The translations under genes and the position numbers were made by a program. 64,000 nucleotides of DNA from contig NC_134705.1 of NCBI RefSeq assembly GCF_043290135.1, positions 36,645,771 to 36,709,770 on the forward strand. The letters run 5' to 3'. This DNA is from Rhipicephalus microplus. Lineage: Eukaryota > Arthropoda > Arachnida > Ixodida > Ixodidae. Positions 11,237-20,827 of the stretch are shown here, piece after piece; the stretch's first letter is position 1; every line of letters begins with the position of its first letter. Below the pieces are notes generated by a model. It was not told the DNA's origin. It saw only the letters and a list, made by a program, of their open reading frames with translations, and searched no databases.

Positions 11237-11848
11237 TTTTCAGTTAGTATGCTCAGTAGTCACTCTACAGTGAATATTGCATATACGCGCCGTACGATTC
11301 AAATATGTTATTGGGCCTCTATTTATTATGAAGCAGCCACATATTTGACAGACATGCAGAGCGATGTCGTTCGACAAAAGCTGTTTTCCGAGATGCAGCA
11401 GCCAATGTGCTTATGTTGTAGAGAGTTTCGACACTGTTCCCGAGTGGCTTGAACTTCTGGACATGTGTGTTTGTTTACCAGATTTTAGAAGGGTCGTTGG
11501 ACTGTATGAAATCGTATTTTGCGCATGTGTGCATGCGAGCGTAATTTTGAAGCGGCCAATTTTATACGTAGATCTGACAACATTTAATTCAATTATTTCC
11601 ATGCAATAAAGAACAAAGAAAGTCGGCATGGCGAAGTCGTTAGTGTGTTCAGCTCGGAATCCAAAGGTTGCACTTGCGAATCATTGTGGTTAATGTTTTT
11701 TGTTTCTTTTACGAAGGCATTCCGGATCGCTTTCTCTTTAATTATTCAATATTTTTCATTGCAAGGAGCTCGATCGTCACTGTGGTTCTGATGCCGTTTC
11801 GCACTCCATCATTGCCGACACTCAAGCATCCACCTTGTGCCACTATTA
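11237..11848. other. Unassigned stretch
   Basis: AT-rich sequence with only short chance ORFs. No RNA gene, repeat or domain was recognised. It ends at the octamer tail of the CR1-like element. Confidence 0.5.
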
Positions 11849-11880
11849 TTTGAAAGTTTGAAAGTTTGAAAGCTTGAAAG
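11849..11880 (-). repeat. Octamer 3' tail of the CR1-like LINE
   Basis: Three copies of TTTGAAAG plus one CTTGAAAG on the plus strand (CTTTCAAA read in the element's direction). CR1-group LINEs typically end in a few copies of a short repeat rather than poly(A), so this marks the 3' terminus. Confidence 0.8.
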
Positions 11881-12125
11881 TTTATTGAAATTGATTGGTT
11901 ACAAATGGTGGTTACAATGGGGTTTACTACTGATACAGAGGGAGGTCCCAAAGTCAAGAGACTGTACAGGGGACCTCCCATAAGAGCTGAGTAAACAAAA
12001 GTACTTTAACGCAACAAAGATGTGTACACAAAGTAAACACTCAAAAAGAAGCAATTAACACTGAAACATCGTTGGATTATTTAAAAATTACAAAAGAAAG
12101 CAGAGATGATGAAATGATGAAATGA

Positions 12126-14912
12126 CTATGCTGAATGCAGATAATTCCGAAGGTTGATTTTGAATCCGTGGAAATTGGAGATATTTTTAACATGGCATGG
12201 TAATGAGTTCCATAGTTGTGTGGCTGAAAAGTTAGTAGTGAACTTACCATAATTAGTTCTGGGTTTCGGTAATAAGAAGCTATTGCTGGATGCGAAACGT
12301 GTTGACAAAGAGTAAGGATACTGGCTTTTGATGATTATAGGGAACGGGAGCTTTCCGCTGATGGATTTGTGGATTAGTATTGCGAGGGAATATTTATGTA
12401 GTTTTCCCACCGACAGAATACCGTTAGAGGTGAGCAAAGGCAATGCTTCTGATGTGTAGGTGCTATGTGTCATGATGCGAATAGCCTGATTTTGAGTGTG
12501 TTGCAATGGAGATAAATGGACTGGATACGTGTTTCCCCATGATGATATGCAATAATTAATATACGTATGAATGAAAGCGTAATAAAGGGATATTAGTGTG
12601 TTCATATGGAAAAAATTGCGAACTTTAATTAATATCCTAATGCCATAAGCTGTCTTCTTTGTTAACGATGAAACATGCTCATCAAATTTTAGGTGCTTAT
12701 CTAATGTGACTCCGAGAAACATGACACTGTCAGTAGGAAAAAGTGTGTTTGAAGCGAAAGTTAAAGATGGTGAACCTGAATAAATCCTATGCTTAGAGGA
12801 AAAGATGACGAACTGAGATTTTGTAGCATTTATCTGTAGTTTATTTTGCCGGCACCAGGTAACTATGCTGTCCGCGTCGTGGTTAAGCTTGTAGATTAAT
12901 GAATCAAGGTGGTTATCTGAGCAGAAAATAGTAGTGTCGTCAGCGTAAAGAATACAGTCAGATGATTTTAGGCATTGTGAAAGATCATTGATGTATATTA
13001 AAAATAAGAGAGGTCCTAATATTGATCCCTGCGGTACCCCAATGTTACTTGTTTTAGGGTGTGAGTAAGTGTTAGATATAGACACAATATATTCTCTATC
13101 TTTTAAGTAGTTACGTAGTAATTTCAGTGGCGGGCCTGCTATTCCAATAGACTCTAATTTAGCAAATAGTATATTGTGAACAAGTGAATCGAATGCTTTA
13201 GATAAATCAATAAAGAGCGCCCCAGTCAAATTACCTGCATCAATTGCCTGCCGGATTTTATCTGTCAAGTAAATTAATGCTAAATCAGTTGAGTATCCCT
13301 CCCTAAATCCAAATTGATTTGTTGATAAGACATGAAATTTTGAAAAATAGGAAGACAAGCGTGTTACTATTAGTTTTTCAACAACTTTGCTAAAGAATGA
13401 GAGTATAGCTATAGGTCGATAATTAGATGTGAGACGCTTATCTCCCTTCTTGAAAACAGGAATTATTTTGGCTTTCTTCAAGGAGCTTGGAAAAATTCCC
13501 GTGGTAAAAATAAGGTTTACTATGTGACAAAATGTTTCAGATATTAAACTTGCTATGAGTTTTATGAGAGAGGGGCGGAAATTATCAATACCGGGCCCGG
13601 TATTTTTTAGACTAGAAATGATAGTGGCTATTTCTTCAGGTGTCACGGGGTGAAGGAAAAAGCTGTGAGGCATGCGTGGGTAAGGCTGGGTCAGAGGATC
13701 GTCTTCCCGTTGCTTGTCTGTACAGAAGAAGTTAATAAAAGAGTTAGCAATATCTAAGGGGTTATCGAGAAGTAGGTCTCCCGATTTTATCATTGTTACT
13801 TCGCTATGCTGGTTGGATCTACCCAAAAACGAGTTTAAAATTTCCCACTGTTTTTTTACATCATTACCGGCACACTTAATTTTATTTTCATAGTACTGTG
13901 TTTTGGCATGTTTGAGTAGTTTTCCTAAACGATTAGAATATTTTTTATACCTATCATGAAGCGCAGTATTGAACGGTTGTTTTTTTGTTTTTCTGTAAAG
14001 GTTATCTTTTTTCTTCAGGCAATCAAGCAAACTGCTAGATAGCCATGGGTTACGAGGAGCTGAGAACGGTTTTTTACAGTTCATTATTTCGGTAGAATCT
14101 GCAAGGGCATTGGAAATTATCTTTGAAAATGTATCGTAGGCAGTTTCAGGGTTATCGCACGCGATGACTGGGTTCCAGTCTGTAGCAGATATTAACTCAA
14201 AGAACTTTGTTGAATTGAGCTTCTTTCTGGTTAGGCCTGTGACAATAGCGCAAGGAGTGTAATTTAAACGCACAAATATTGGATAGTGATCGGTAACAGA
14301 GGCTTCGACAACGCCGCAGTCAGGGTTAGTAAGGAGATTTGATAAAACGTGGTCAATAAGTGTACCTTGTTTATTTGCGGGACATCGAGTTGGAAGCGTA
14401 ACTAGGTTTTCATACCCAAAGCCATTTAGGCAGTTAACGTATTCATTGAACAGTGTGTTGGATGGATCTAGGAGGTTAATATTGATATCGCCCATGATAA
14501 TGACATTTTTCTGCTCCAGTGATAATTTGTGCAACAAATTACCAAGGGCCGAGCAATAAGCACTTCCACATGATGACGGTGAACGATAGATGCAACCGAC
14601 TATAAGGTTTTTTTTGTCCTGTGAAAAAAATGAATCGTGAAATTCAACCCAAACAGATTCGCAGTTAGCCACTTTGAGTGTCAAGTCAAGTCGTCTATGA
14701 AAGCGCAGTTCCGAGGACACGAAAACAGCCGCACCACCATGATTACTATTATCGCGGTGACAGTATTCAGCAGAGTATGAGGGGAAGGTATACAAGTGAT
14801 TATGAGATGCGGAAAGCCACGTTTCGCTAATACAAATCACAGAAAACCTGTGACTAGTTGATGATAAGAAAGTTGTGATACCATCCATGTTTTTTTTGCA
14901 GACTGCGTGCAT
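12126..14912 (-). CDS. CR1-like LINE ORF2: APE endonuclease and reverse transcriptase
   Basis: A 928-codon uninterrupted frame. The endonuclease shows ISETWL (residues about 27-33), GGAAVFVSS, GDININ (about 142-147), LIDHVLSN and VTDHYPI. The RT shows SNYRPIAILSFFSK, FGFREGYSTDLAL, FIDLSKAFDSLVH, GVPQGSILGPLLFLIYINDL and YADD at 12947-12936, all canonical. No RNase H or zinc knuckle follows, as expected for this group. The protein would nick target DNA and copy element RNA. The N terminus is odd: the usual FNARSL motif lies just upstream in another frame and would join after loss of one base from an A8 run at 14897-14890. The ancestral start is therefore probably the ATG at 14985, which also gives a 43 bp gap from ORF1. 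Confidence 0.92.
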   Translation of the reverse strand: MHAVCKKNMDGITTFLSSTSHRFSVICISETWLSASHNHLYTFPSYSAEYCHRDNSNHGGAAVFVSSELRFHRRLDLTLKVANCESVWVEFHDSFFSQDKKNLIVGCIYRSPSSCGSAYCSALGNLLHKLSLEQKNVIIMGDININLLDPSNTLFNEYVNCLNGFGYENLVTLPTRCPANKQGTLIDHVLSNLLTNPDCGVVEASVTDHYPIFVRLNYTPCAIVTGLTRKKLNSTKFFELISATDWNPVIACDNPETAYDTFSKIISNALADSTEIMNCKKPFSAPRNPWLSSSLLDCLKKKDNLYRKTKKQPFNTALHDRYKKYSNRLGKLLKHAKTQYYENKIKCAGNDVKKQWEILNSFLGRSNQHSEVTMIKSGDLLLDNPLDIANSFINFFCTDKQREDDPLTQPYPRMPHSFFLHPVTPEEIATIISSLKNTGPGIDNFRPSLIKLIASLISETFCHIVNLIFTTGIFPSSLKKAKIIPVFKKGDKRLTSNYRPIAILSFFSKVVEKLIVTRLSSYFSKFHVLSTNQFGFREGYSTDLALIYLTDKIRQAIDAGNLTGALFIDLSKAFDSLVHNILFAKLESIGIAGPPLKLLRNYLKDREYIVSISNTYSHPKTSNIGVPQGSILGPLLFLIYINDLSQCLKSSDCILYADDTTIFCSDNHLDSLIYKLNHDADSIVTWCRQNKLQINATKSQFVIFSSKHRIYSGSPSLTFASNTLFPTDSVMFLGVTLDKHLKFDEHVSSLTKKTAYGIRILIKVRNFFHMNTLISLYYAFIHTYINYCISSWGNTYPVHLSPLQHTQNQAIRIMTHSTYTSEALPLLTSNGILSVGKLHKYSLAILIHKSISGKLPFPIIIKSQYPYSLSTRFASSNSFLLPKPRTNYGKFTTNFSATQLWNSLPCHVKNISNFHGFKINLRNYLHSA

Positions 14913-15028
14913 TAAAATGAATTAGTGAACGGCAGGGCAAGGAAAAATAGGTCTGAAGTTCGTGAGGTCGAATGTACGAAGCCATTTCACGTAACTGAAA
15001 GATTGACTACTAGACTGATTGCAAAATG

Positions 15029-15778
15029 TTAGGCAATATTGCATAAATCAGAATCGGAAGCAATGCGAATTACCCGACTGTCGGGAGACTTCCGCACCTT
15101 AATCTGGCAATTTTCCGTCCAGATGAACTGCCATCCTTTTTCTTTCTTTAAGGCAAGTGCCCTAAAGAACAAGCGCTTATTGTCTGGTGATAGGTGCTCA
15201 TTCACAAATATTGGCTGTGCGTTCTCTCCTGAATACCCTATACTTCGAGTGTTCAGCCGCGCCCTTCTGGCTTTCTTCATGAACTCGTTCTTTTTTTCAC
15301 GAGAGCAAAACCGCACAATTATATTCCTTTGACCGGACTTTGCAGGTACACGATGTACCGTGTCGACATCGCTAGCCGAGACCTTACAGTTGATTTTGTC
15401 GCCAATGGCAGTCAGGATTGCGGAACAATCCTCTCCTTGGGTAGAGGGCACCCCTTTTATTTCCAAGTTATTTAACCTTGAGTACTGCTCGAGGTTGGCG
15501 ACTTTACTTTGAAGGGCCTCATTTTCTGCTTTTAGAGCGCGATTTGCGGCAGTCAGCTCGAGCTGCTGGGAGCGTGTCGACTCGACCACCTCGTTCAAGA
15601 GTTTTAAACTGTCATCCATACGACCAACTTCAGCTCTCAGTTCACCGACGTCTAAGCCTGCGCCCTGAAGCTTGGTTTGTATATTAACAACAAGCCGGTC
15701 AACCAATTCGTTCAATCTAAGTTTGAATAAATCTTCTAGCTCGTCTAATCGCTTACAGAGTTCGGCATTCGTCGGCAT
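15029..15778 (-). CDS. CR1-like LINE ORF1: coiled-coil nucleic-acid-binding protein
   Basis: An intact 249-codon frame from an ATG at 15778. Residues about 5-100 are rich in heptad-spaced Leu/Val and charged residues (a coiled coil ending NLEQYSRLNNLEIKGVP). The second half has IIVRFCSREKKNEFMKKARR and FVNEHLSPDNKRLFF, a pattern I associate with arthropod LINE ORF1 proteins related to the baculovirus FP C-terminal domain. ORF1 proteins of this class trimerise and coat the element RNA in ribonucleoprotein particles. The stop leaves 43 bp before the probable ORF2 start. Confidence 0.85.
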   Translation of the reverse strand: MPTNAELCKRLDELEDLFKLRLNELVDRLVVNIQTKLQGAGLDVGELRAEVGRMDDSLKLLNEVVESTRSQQLELTAANRALKAENEALQSKVANLEQYSRLNNLEIKGVPSTQGEDCSAILTAIGDKINCKVSASDVDTVHRVPAKSGQRNIIVRFCSREKKNEFMKKARRARLNTRSIGYSGENAQPIFVNEHLSPDNKRLFFRALALKKEKGWQFIWTENCQIKVRKSPDSRVIRIASDSDLCNIA

Positions 15779-15900
15779 CGTGTAAAATGGCTAAACACGT
15801 GAGTACAAAGTGAGTATACAAGCCGTAACACCAACAGTAGCAGCAGCAGTTGCTAGACTAAGAAATTCTAGGGAAGTGTCAAAAAATGAAGCAACCAACC

Positions 15901-16641
15901 TGTGAAACCAAGGAAGTTCGCTTAGATGCGTGCTTGTGAATGCAACTGCTGCTGCTACAACAGTGATGCTTCCGCTGGGACGGCTTTTATGACAGAGAAA
16001 CGGGCCGCGTAGAAGCAGCTTGGGGGCGGCTTCAGCGCAATCTGCGCCAAGGCCAGATGAGTAGTCCTTTTCGCGCAGGCACGTGTACGATGCACGGATG
16101 AGAACCCAGGTAGTCGCCGCGGCTATCTGTGAAACCAAGGAAGTTCGCTTAGATGCGTGCTTGTGAATGCAACTGCTGCTGCTACAACAGTGATGCTTCC
16201 GCTGGGACGGCTTTTATGACAGAGAAACGGGCCGCGTAGAAGCAGCTTGGGGGCGGCTTCAGCGCAATCTGCGCCAAGGCCAGATGAGTAGTCCTTTTCG
16301 CGCAGGCACGTGTACGATGCACGGATGAGAACCCAGGTAGTCGCCGCGGCTATCTGTGAAACCAAGGAAGTTCGCTTAGATGCGTGCTTGTGAATGCAAC
16401 TGCTGCTGCTACAACAGTGATGCTTCCGCTGGGACGGCTTTTATGACAGAGAAACGGGCCGCGTAGAAGCAGCTTGGGGGCGGCTTCAGCGCAATCTGCG
16501 CCAAGGCCAGATGAGTAGTCCTTTTCGCGCAGGCACGTGTACGATGCACGGATGAGAACCCAGGTAGTCGCCGCGGCTATCTGTGAAACCAAGGAAGTTC
16601 GCTTAGATGCGTGCTTGTGAATGCAACTGCTGCTGCTACAA
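15901..16641 (-). repeat. 227 bp tandem repeats in the CR1-like LINE 5' UTR (candidate promoter monomers)
   Basis: Units start at 15901, 16128, 16355 and 16582, giving three full units of 227 bp and a partial fourth of about 60 bp. I saw no differences between the full units by eye. The partial unit is the one farthest from ORF1, that is at the 5' end of the element, as expected if reverse transcription stopped inside a unit. Short repeated frames on the minus strand in this stretch are by-products of the tandem repeat. Promoter function is inferred by analogy with monomer-type L1 promoters. Confidence 0.85.
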
Positions 16642-16800
16642 CAGCACCATAGCAACAGCACCATTTCCAGCACCATATTTCACCAAAAAGGTGGTTCGTA
16701 GAATTTACCATTCCTATTTTGGTCGTTTTTTCAATAGACAGAATGTAATGTAAATACAAAACTAGGGGAGCTGAGAAAAAATCACAGCATGTCCACAGAG
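16642..16800. other. Flank between CR1-like LINE and (TCNG)n repeat
   Basis: Short unassigned sequence that begins with an imperfect AGCACCAT-containing repeat. The last 40 bases (AAAAAATCACAGCA...) resemble the lead-in to the related repeat at 48780, so part of it may belong to that family. Confidence 0.4.
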
Positions 16801-17365
16801 TGAGTGATGATGAGTGGGGCGAAGCATCCGTAGCTCCATCTGTGCTTCCGTTCATCCGTCTGCCCGTGCTTCTATCAATCCGTGCGATCATCGGTGCGTT
16901 TGTCTGTCTGTCTGTCTGCATGTCTGTCTGTTGGTGTGTCTTTCTGTACGGTCGTCTATCCGTCCATCCATCTGTCTGTCTGTCTGTTCATCCGTCCATT
17001 CGTCCGTGTGTCCATCTGTAACACCAACCAGACGCGAGCTAATGCAGCCAAGCGCTAGCATCTTCAACACGCCCGTTGCTCTGCTTCATCCATGCCCCAA
17101 CAACAACCCGCCACGTACAGCGGCTATTCAGGAAACGGAGGGAGGCACTCCTTTCTCGCGCATCCAGGCGAAACTCGCACAGCAGCCAATCGGAGAGTAG
17201 GGGTACAGCGCCATCTAGGATATCCTAAGTCAACTGCAGCTTGTATGTACATCTGTGAGACAGTGCCGTCTAATATACTGTTCGATAGATACTGCGTTCC
17301 TTTTTTGTCTCTTCTTCTTTCGGTTACGCCGCACGAAGGACAATGTTCGTTTCGCCCCTAAAGAG
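16801..17365 (+). repeat. Dispersed repeat with (TCNG)n core, copy 1
   Basis: It opens GAGTGATGATGAGTGGGGCGAAGC, with the run GGGGCGAAGC at its core. A run of diverged tetranucleotides follows (TCCG/TCTG, 16840-17022), then a non-repetitive body with a CCCCAACAACAACCCGCC segment. It ends near CGTTTCGCCCCTAAAG (17349-17364). The opening GGGGCGAAGC and closing CGCCCC form an inverted pair. Related copies are at 46310-47070 and 48795-49290. ORFs across the core are translations of low-complexity DNA. Confidence 0.6.
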
Positions 17366-17847
17366 CTGCGCTTCGCAGCTTGACTAAGCTCTGAGCCCCC
17401 GTACCACACGTAGCACTACGTTTCGTTGTCTTGAATGTGAAAATTCGATAGATGTCTGTCCGGTTGGGTACGTAAACTAGGAAACGATTTAAACTCCAAC
17501 CCAAAGTAGGTGAAGACATTAAACAGGACGCTTCTGAGCCGACTTGGTTCGTTTCTCAGGGGGGACTGGGGCTACGTTGCAGCGGTGTCTTGAAAGCAGT
17601 CGCGGGATGGTTAATTACTCCCCTCGCTTTCTGTCTCCCGTTTTGTCGCGGAGCGAAGTCAGTTTGCATAAACGGGATGAAGGATTCCGAGAGAACGGTT
17701 ACGTTTTGGACCGTTCGCTGTACCTAGTACGACTCGAGTAGTAACCTTCTGTCGTTTGGTTGTGTGCGTGCCTTTTCTGCCTCGGTGTTTGGCGCTATTT
17801 ATTCTGCGTTATGATCAGCCAACAAGCCGACAACGTCACCCTTCACC
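17366..17847. other. Unassigned stretch before SINE copy 1
   Basis: Mixed-composition DNA with no recognised motif. It ends in CGTCGCTGCGTTT (17848-17860), the left target-site duplication of the SINE. Confidence 0.5.
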
Positions 17848-17860
17848 CGTCGCTGCGTTT

Positions 17861-18108
17861 AATTGATTGATTTGATTGATATGTGGAGTTTAACGTCCCA
17901 ATTTATCATATAATTATGAGAGACGCCGTGGTAGAGGGCTCCAGAAATTTCGACCACCTGGGGCTCTTTACCGTGCACCCAAATCTGAGCACATGGGTGT
18001 ACAACATTTCCGCCTCCATTTTAAATGCAGCCGCCGCAGCCGACATTCGAACCAGTGACCTGAGCGTCAGCAGCCGAGTACCTTAAACACTAGACCTTCG
18101 CGGAGGGG
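17861..18108 (-). mobile_element. tRNA-derived SINE (Ruka-like), copy 1
   Basis: Minus-strand copy. The tRNA-like head with internal promoter boxes is near 18100-18030, the conserved body follows, and the (ATCA)n-like tail is at 17861-17880. It is flanked by a perfect 13 bp target-site duplication, CGTCGCTGCGTTT, at 17848-17860 and 18109-18121. The B box reads GGTTCGAATGTC rather than GGTTCGAATCCC, so this copy is diverged. SINEs of this kind are transcribed by RNA polymerase III and moved by a partner LINE. Confidence 0.9.
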
Positions 18109-18121
18109 CGTCGCTGCGTTT

Positions 18122-19258
18122 CATCGCCACGAGTTACTTCAATAAAGTGTTTAATCGTTGTTTCGTTCAGTACAAATACTGAAGTTCACCACCGTGGCAC
18201 AAAATAAACTTTACAAAATTCAAATTGCTTTGATTCTAGCATAATTCTTTTTTTACTGTAGCATATGCACGATAGAAAATTTTTCGAACTGTCGCGAAAT
18301 TGGCCTTCTTTTGTGTGTCGTTTTGAGCTAGAAGTAGCAGATGTGGTGAAAATAAAAAAGAGGGTGGCCTATAAATCATGGTTTCTCCTGCTAAACAAGG
18401 CCACACTTCCGAAGAATGTGAAGCCTTGAACAGATGAAAAGGCCGTGAAAGCATGGTCACGCTTGAGTAAATGTTTGTACAAGTGGTCTTGCTCTCCATT
18501 GGAGAAGAGAGTCCAGATCGCTAAGCGTTGAGCCTTGCAGCACACAAGAGATCCTGTCGAAAGGTGTGTCCTAAAGATTTTGTCTAGAGACGCCCCTTGT
18601 TCACAATTGTTTGATCAGGTGTCCGAACTAAGGCATGAAGTGTAGCTGCGCAATTATTTTTTTGCTATAGCTTGATCCTCTAGCTGTACTTCCTCAGGAT
18701 TCTATGTATGACCATCCATTCGCACGGCTAAAATAACTTGACGGTTGCGAGGCTCGCTGGAAAAACTATCAATGCGATCAGACTGATAAGAAAGGTTGCC
18801 AGTGCGCAACAGGACTTGAGAATATAACCCATTAAGGTTGGTGCATACCTATGTGATGTGCCATTTCACCTACGTTGCAGCCAGGCTGGCAGATGTCGGA
18901 GCGTGGTAAGCTCAACCTGTTAACCGGAAAGGCCATAAAAAGAGCTCTCGAGCTTCCCACGTACGCAAGCTCTGACTGAATCTTTCATCTCGGCATGCAC
19001 AACACGCTGGAAGAAATTGCAGAGTCACAGGAGAGGGTGCGATTTACCAGGCTATGCCTCACGCGTTCCGGTAGAAGGATCCTGCGGAAGCTAAAGTTTC
19101 TACCGATTAAAATAATTTTGCTTCTGCAGCATTTCTAGTGAACAGCCAGAACAAATTATTGTTGTCCCCATCCCGCAAAACGTCCCCTTCGAGCATAGTG
19201 AGAGTAGAAGACAGGCCAGGGCAAAGGCTTTACTTCAAGAGACTCACGAACATACCAC
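18122..19258. other. Unassigned stretch
   Basis: No coding region, RNA gene or repeat was recognised. The longest frames are under 90 codons and lack motifs. Confidence 0.5.
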
Positions 19259-19690
19259 GGAATGTTCCCAGGCAGCACAGAAGGTTGGCCCAATATTGGG
19301 GATAGATCGGCATTGCCTGGCCCATGAACGGCCCAGTTTTCACAACGTACCGCCAAGATTGGCTATGCCAGCCAAATAGAACGGCGACGTTGGACCAGCG
19401 TTGACAACGTACCCCCAATATTGGTTCTGCCAGCCGAATGGAACGGCTATGTTGGACCAGCATTAACAACATTCCGTCAATGATGGCTGTGCCAGTCTAT
19501 TAGATTGGTTATATTGGGCCAGCTTTCAGAACTTTCCGCCCATATAGGCTGTGCCGGCCAATTAGAACGGACGCATCGGGCCAGGTTGTACAAGTAGCAG
19601 CCAATATGGGCGGAGCCATCCAATAAGACCGGCATTATTGGCCCGCCGTTTGAACGTTATTGCCGGCGTCAGCTGAAAAGTCAACATCAC
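19259..19690 (+). repeat. About 62 bp minisatellite with CCAATATTGG palindromes, copy 1
   Basis: After a border CCCAGGCAGCACAGAAGG (19267-19284) come about five degenerate units. Each holds a CGG--ATGTTGG(A/G)CCAGC segment and a CC-CCAATATTGGCT-TGCCAG-C segment, spaced about 62 bp. The block is divergent between units. The repeat at 41174-41586 has the same border and CCAATATTGG-type words in the opposite orientation, so this is a dispersed family rather than a local expansion. Confidence 0.65.
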
Positions 19691-19839
19691 GATGTCATAA
19701 TATTAGAATATGAGCCTATTTCTGCGTGTGCTGCTTTTTGGCGCTGTTCTGGCCCCAATTCACGCGCCGATTTTTCAAGTTAGAGTAATATATGTGCCGG
19801 GCACAATATTAGAACTATCTTTTCGTCATTAAACCATGC

Positions 19840-20080
19840 CCCGCCGCGGCGGTCTAGTGGCTAAGGTACTCGGCTGCTGACCCGCAGGTCACGGGTTCGA
19901 ATCCCGGCTGCGGCGGCTGCATTTCCGATGGAGGCGGAAATGTTGTAGGCCCGTGTGCTCAGATTTGGGTGCACGTTAAAGAACCCCAGGTGGTCGAAAT
20001 TTCCGGAGCCCTCCACTACGGCGTCTCTCATAATCATATGGTGGTTTTGGGACGTTAAACCCCACATATCAATCAATCAA
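19840..20080 (+). mobile_element. tRNA-derived SINE (Ruka-like), copy 2
   Basis: The head has TAGTGGCTAAGGTACTCGG (A box) and GGGTTCGAATCCCGG (B box). The body contains GTGCACGTTAAAGAACCCCAG and GGTTTTGGGACGTTAAACCCC, and the tail is (ATCA)n. It is flanked by a perfect 14 bp duplication, TCATTAAACCATGC, at 19826-19839 and 20081-20094. With intact promoter boxes and a perfect duplication, this looks like the youngest SINE copy here. Confidence 0.93.
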
Positions 20081-20094
20081 TCATTAAACCATGC

Positions 20095-20738
20095 ACAGCT
20101 CGTTGAAATGCATAATCGTTGGTTGAAGTTGTGCAAGGTAGACTTTTTAAGTGAGAAAAAATTACCGATCAAGTTTCTCTGTCAGACGTGACGTCCGATG
20201 CGGTGCTATCCGTACGTATGACGAAGCTGCTGCGGATACCGCTGTCTTACGCGTGCATGTAGACGTCGAATATCTGACGCAAATCTTATCGTATCATGTG
20301 TCGGGCTAGCTATCTACGCGACCTATTTGAATCTGTTTTGCGTTCACAGCACAGTACGGTTAACGGCACTTGCTGCTGCTTGACGTGTGGGAAGAGCGGG
20401 GGTCGTCAGTTGCGTTATGGTGACTGAATCATACAACATATGCAGTTGCCGTAATCTAACACACAGACGCGCGTGCGCACGCACGCACGCACGCGCTATA
20501 TTCATGCAACGACCACACGAATTCCCAACAACATCGCAGCGAACGGTTGGTAAGGTGTTGCGGAGTGTGTGGGCGTCGTAGGGCACCCTGTCGGTGCCCA
20601 GCTCGTTGCGAACGCGAATTTCAGCGTGGAACGCATCTTTTTCATGTACTTTTTTTACGTGTGCTCAAAACGGTAGGCTGCGCGATACGAGAAGTACGAC
20701 ACACAAAAAAAGAAGATACGTGAATGCATAGGGCAAAT
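20095..20738. other. Unassigned stretch with a short (GCAC)n run
   Basis: No gene was recognised. A GC-rich tetranucleotide run, GCACGCACGCACGCACGC, lies near 20476-20496. Confidence 0.5.
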
Positions 20739-20827
20739 CGTTAATAACAAAAAAAAAAAAAAAAAACACGCACGCTCACGCCACTGCAATGGCGTGAGCG
20801 TGCGTGTTTTTTTTTCTGTTATTAACG
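20739..20827. repeat. Long near-perfect inverted repeat (hairpin)
   Basis: The left arm is CGTTAATAAC, a run of A, then CACGCACGCTCACGCCA (20767-20783). The loop is CTGCAA. The right arm is TGGCGTGAGCGTGCGTG (20790-20806), a run of T, then CTGTTATTAACG (ending 20827). The 17 bp inner arms are perfect and the outer 10 bp arms are nearly so; only the A and T run lengths differ. It may be a miniature foldback element or a recent inverted duplication. Confidence 0.85.

Larger units (their letters stand above)
11849..16641 (-). mobile_element. CR1/L2-like LINE, near intact, with repeated 5' UTR
   Basis: Reading on the minus strand: a 5' UTR made of 227 bp tandem units (16641-15901), a unique leader, ORF1 (15778-15029), ORF2 (start 14985 or 14912, stop 12126), a 240 bp 3' UTR, and four copies of an octamer at the 3' end (11880-11849). 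The absence of RNase H, the ORF1 type and the short octamer tail are features of the CR1/L2 group. ORF1 and most of ORF2 are open, so this is the youngest LINE in the window. No target-site duplication was found. Confidence 0.88.

Noticed and set aside
15901..16641. CRISPR-like regular repeats
   Set aside because: Units are contiguous without spacers, and the sequence is clearly eukaryotic.
15791..16676. Repeated minus-strand ORFs encoding the same roughly 80-residue peptide
   Set aside because: They arise from the 227 bp tandem repeat, whose length is not a multiple of three. No domain or independent start signal is present.
19845..19920. Possible tRNA gene
   Set aside because: The tRNA-like sequence is the head of a SINE with a 3' body, tail and target-site duplication, and the same holds for the other three copies.
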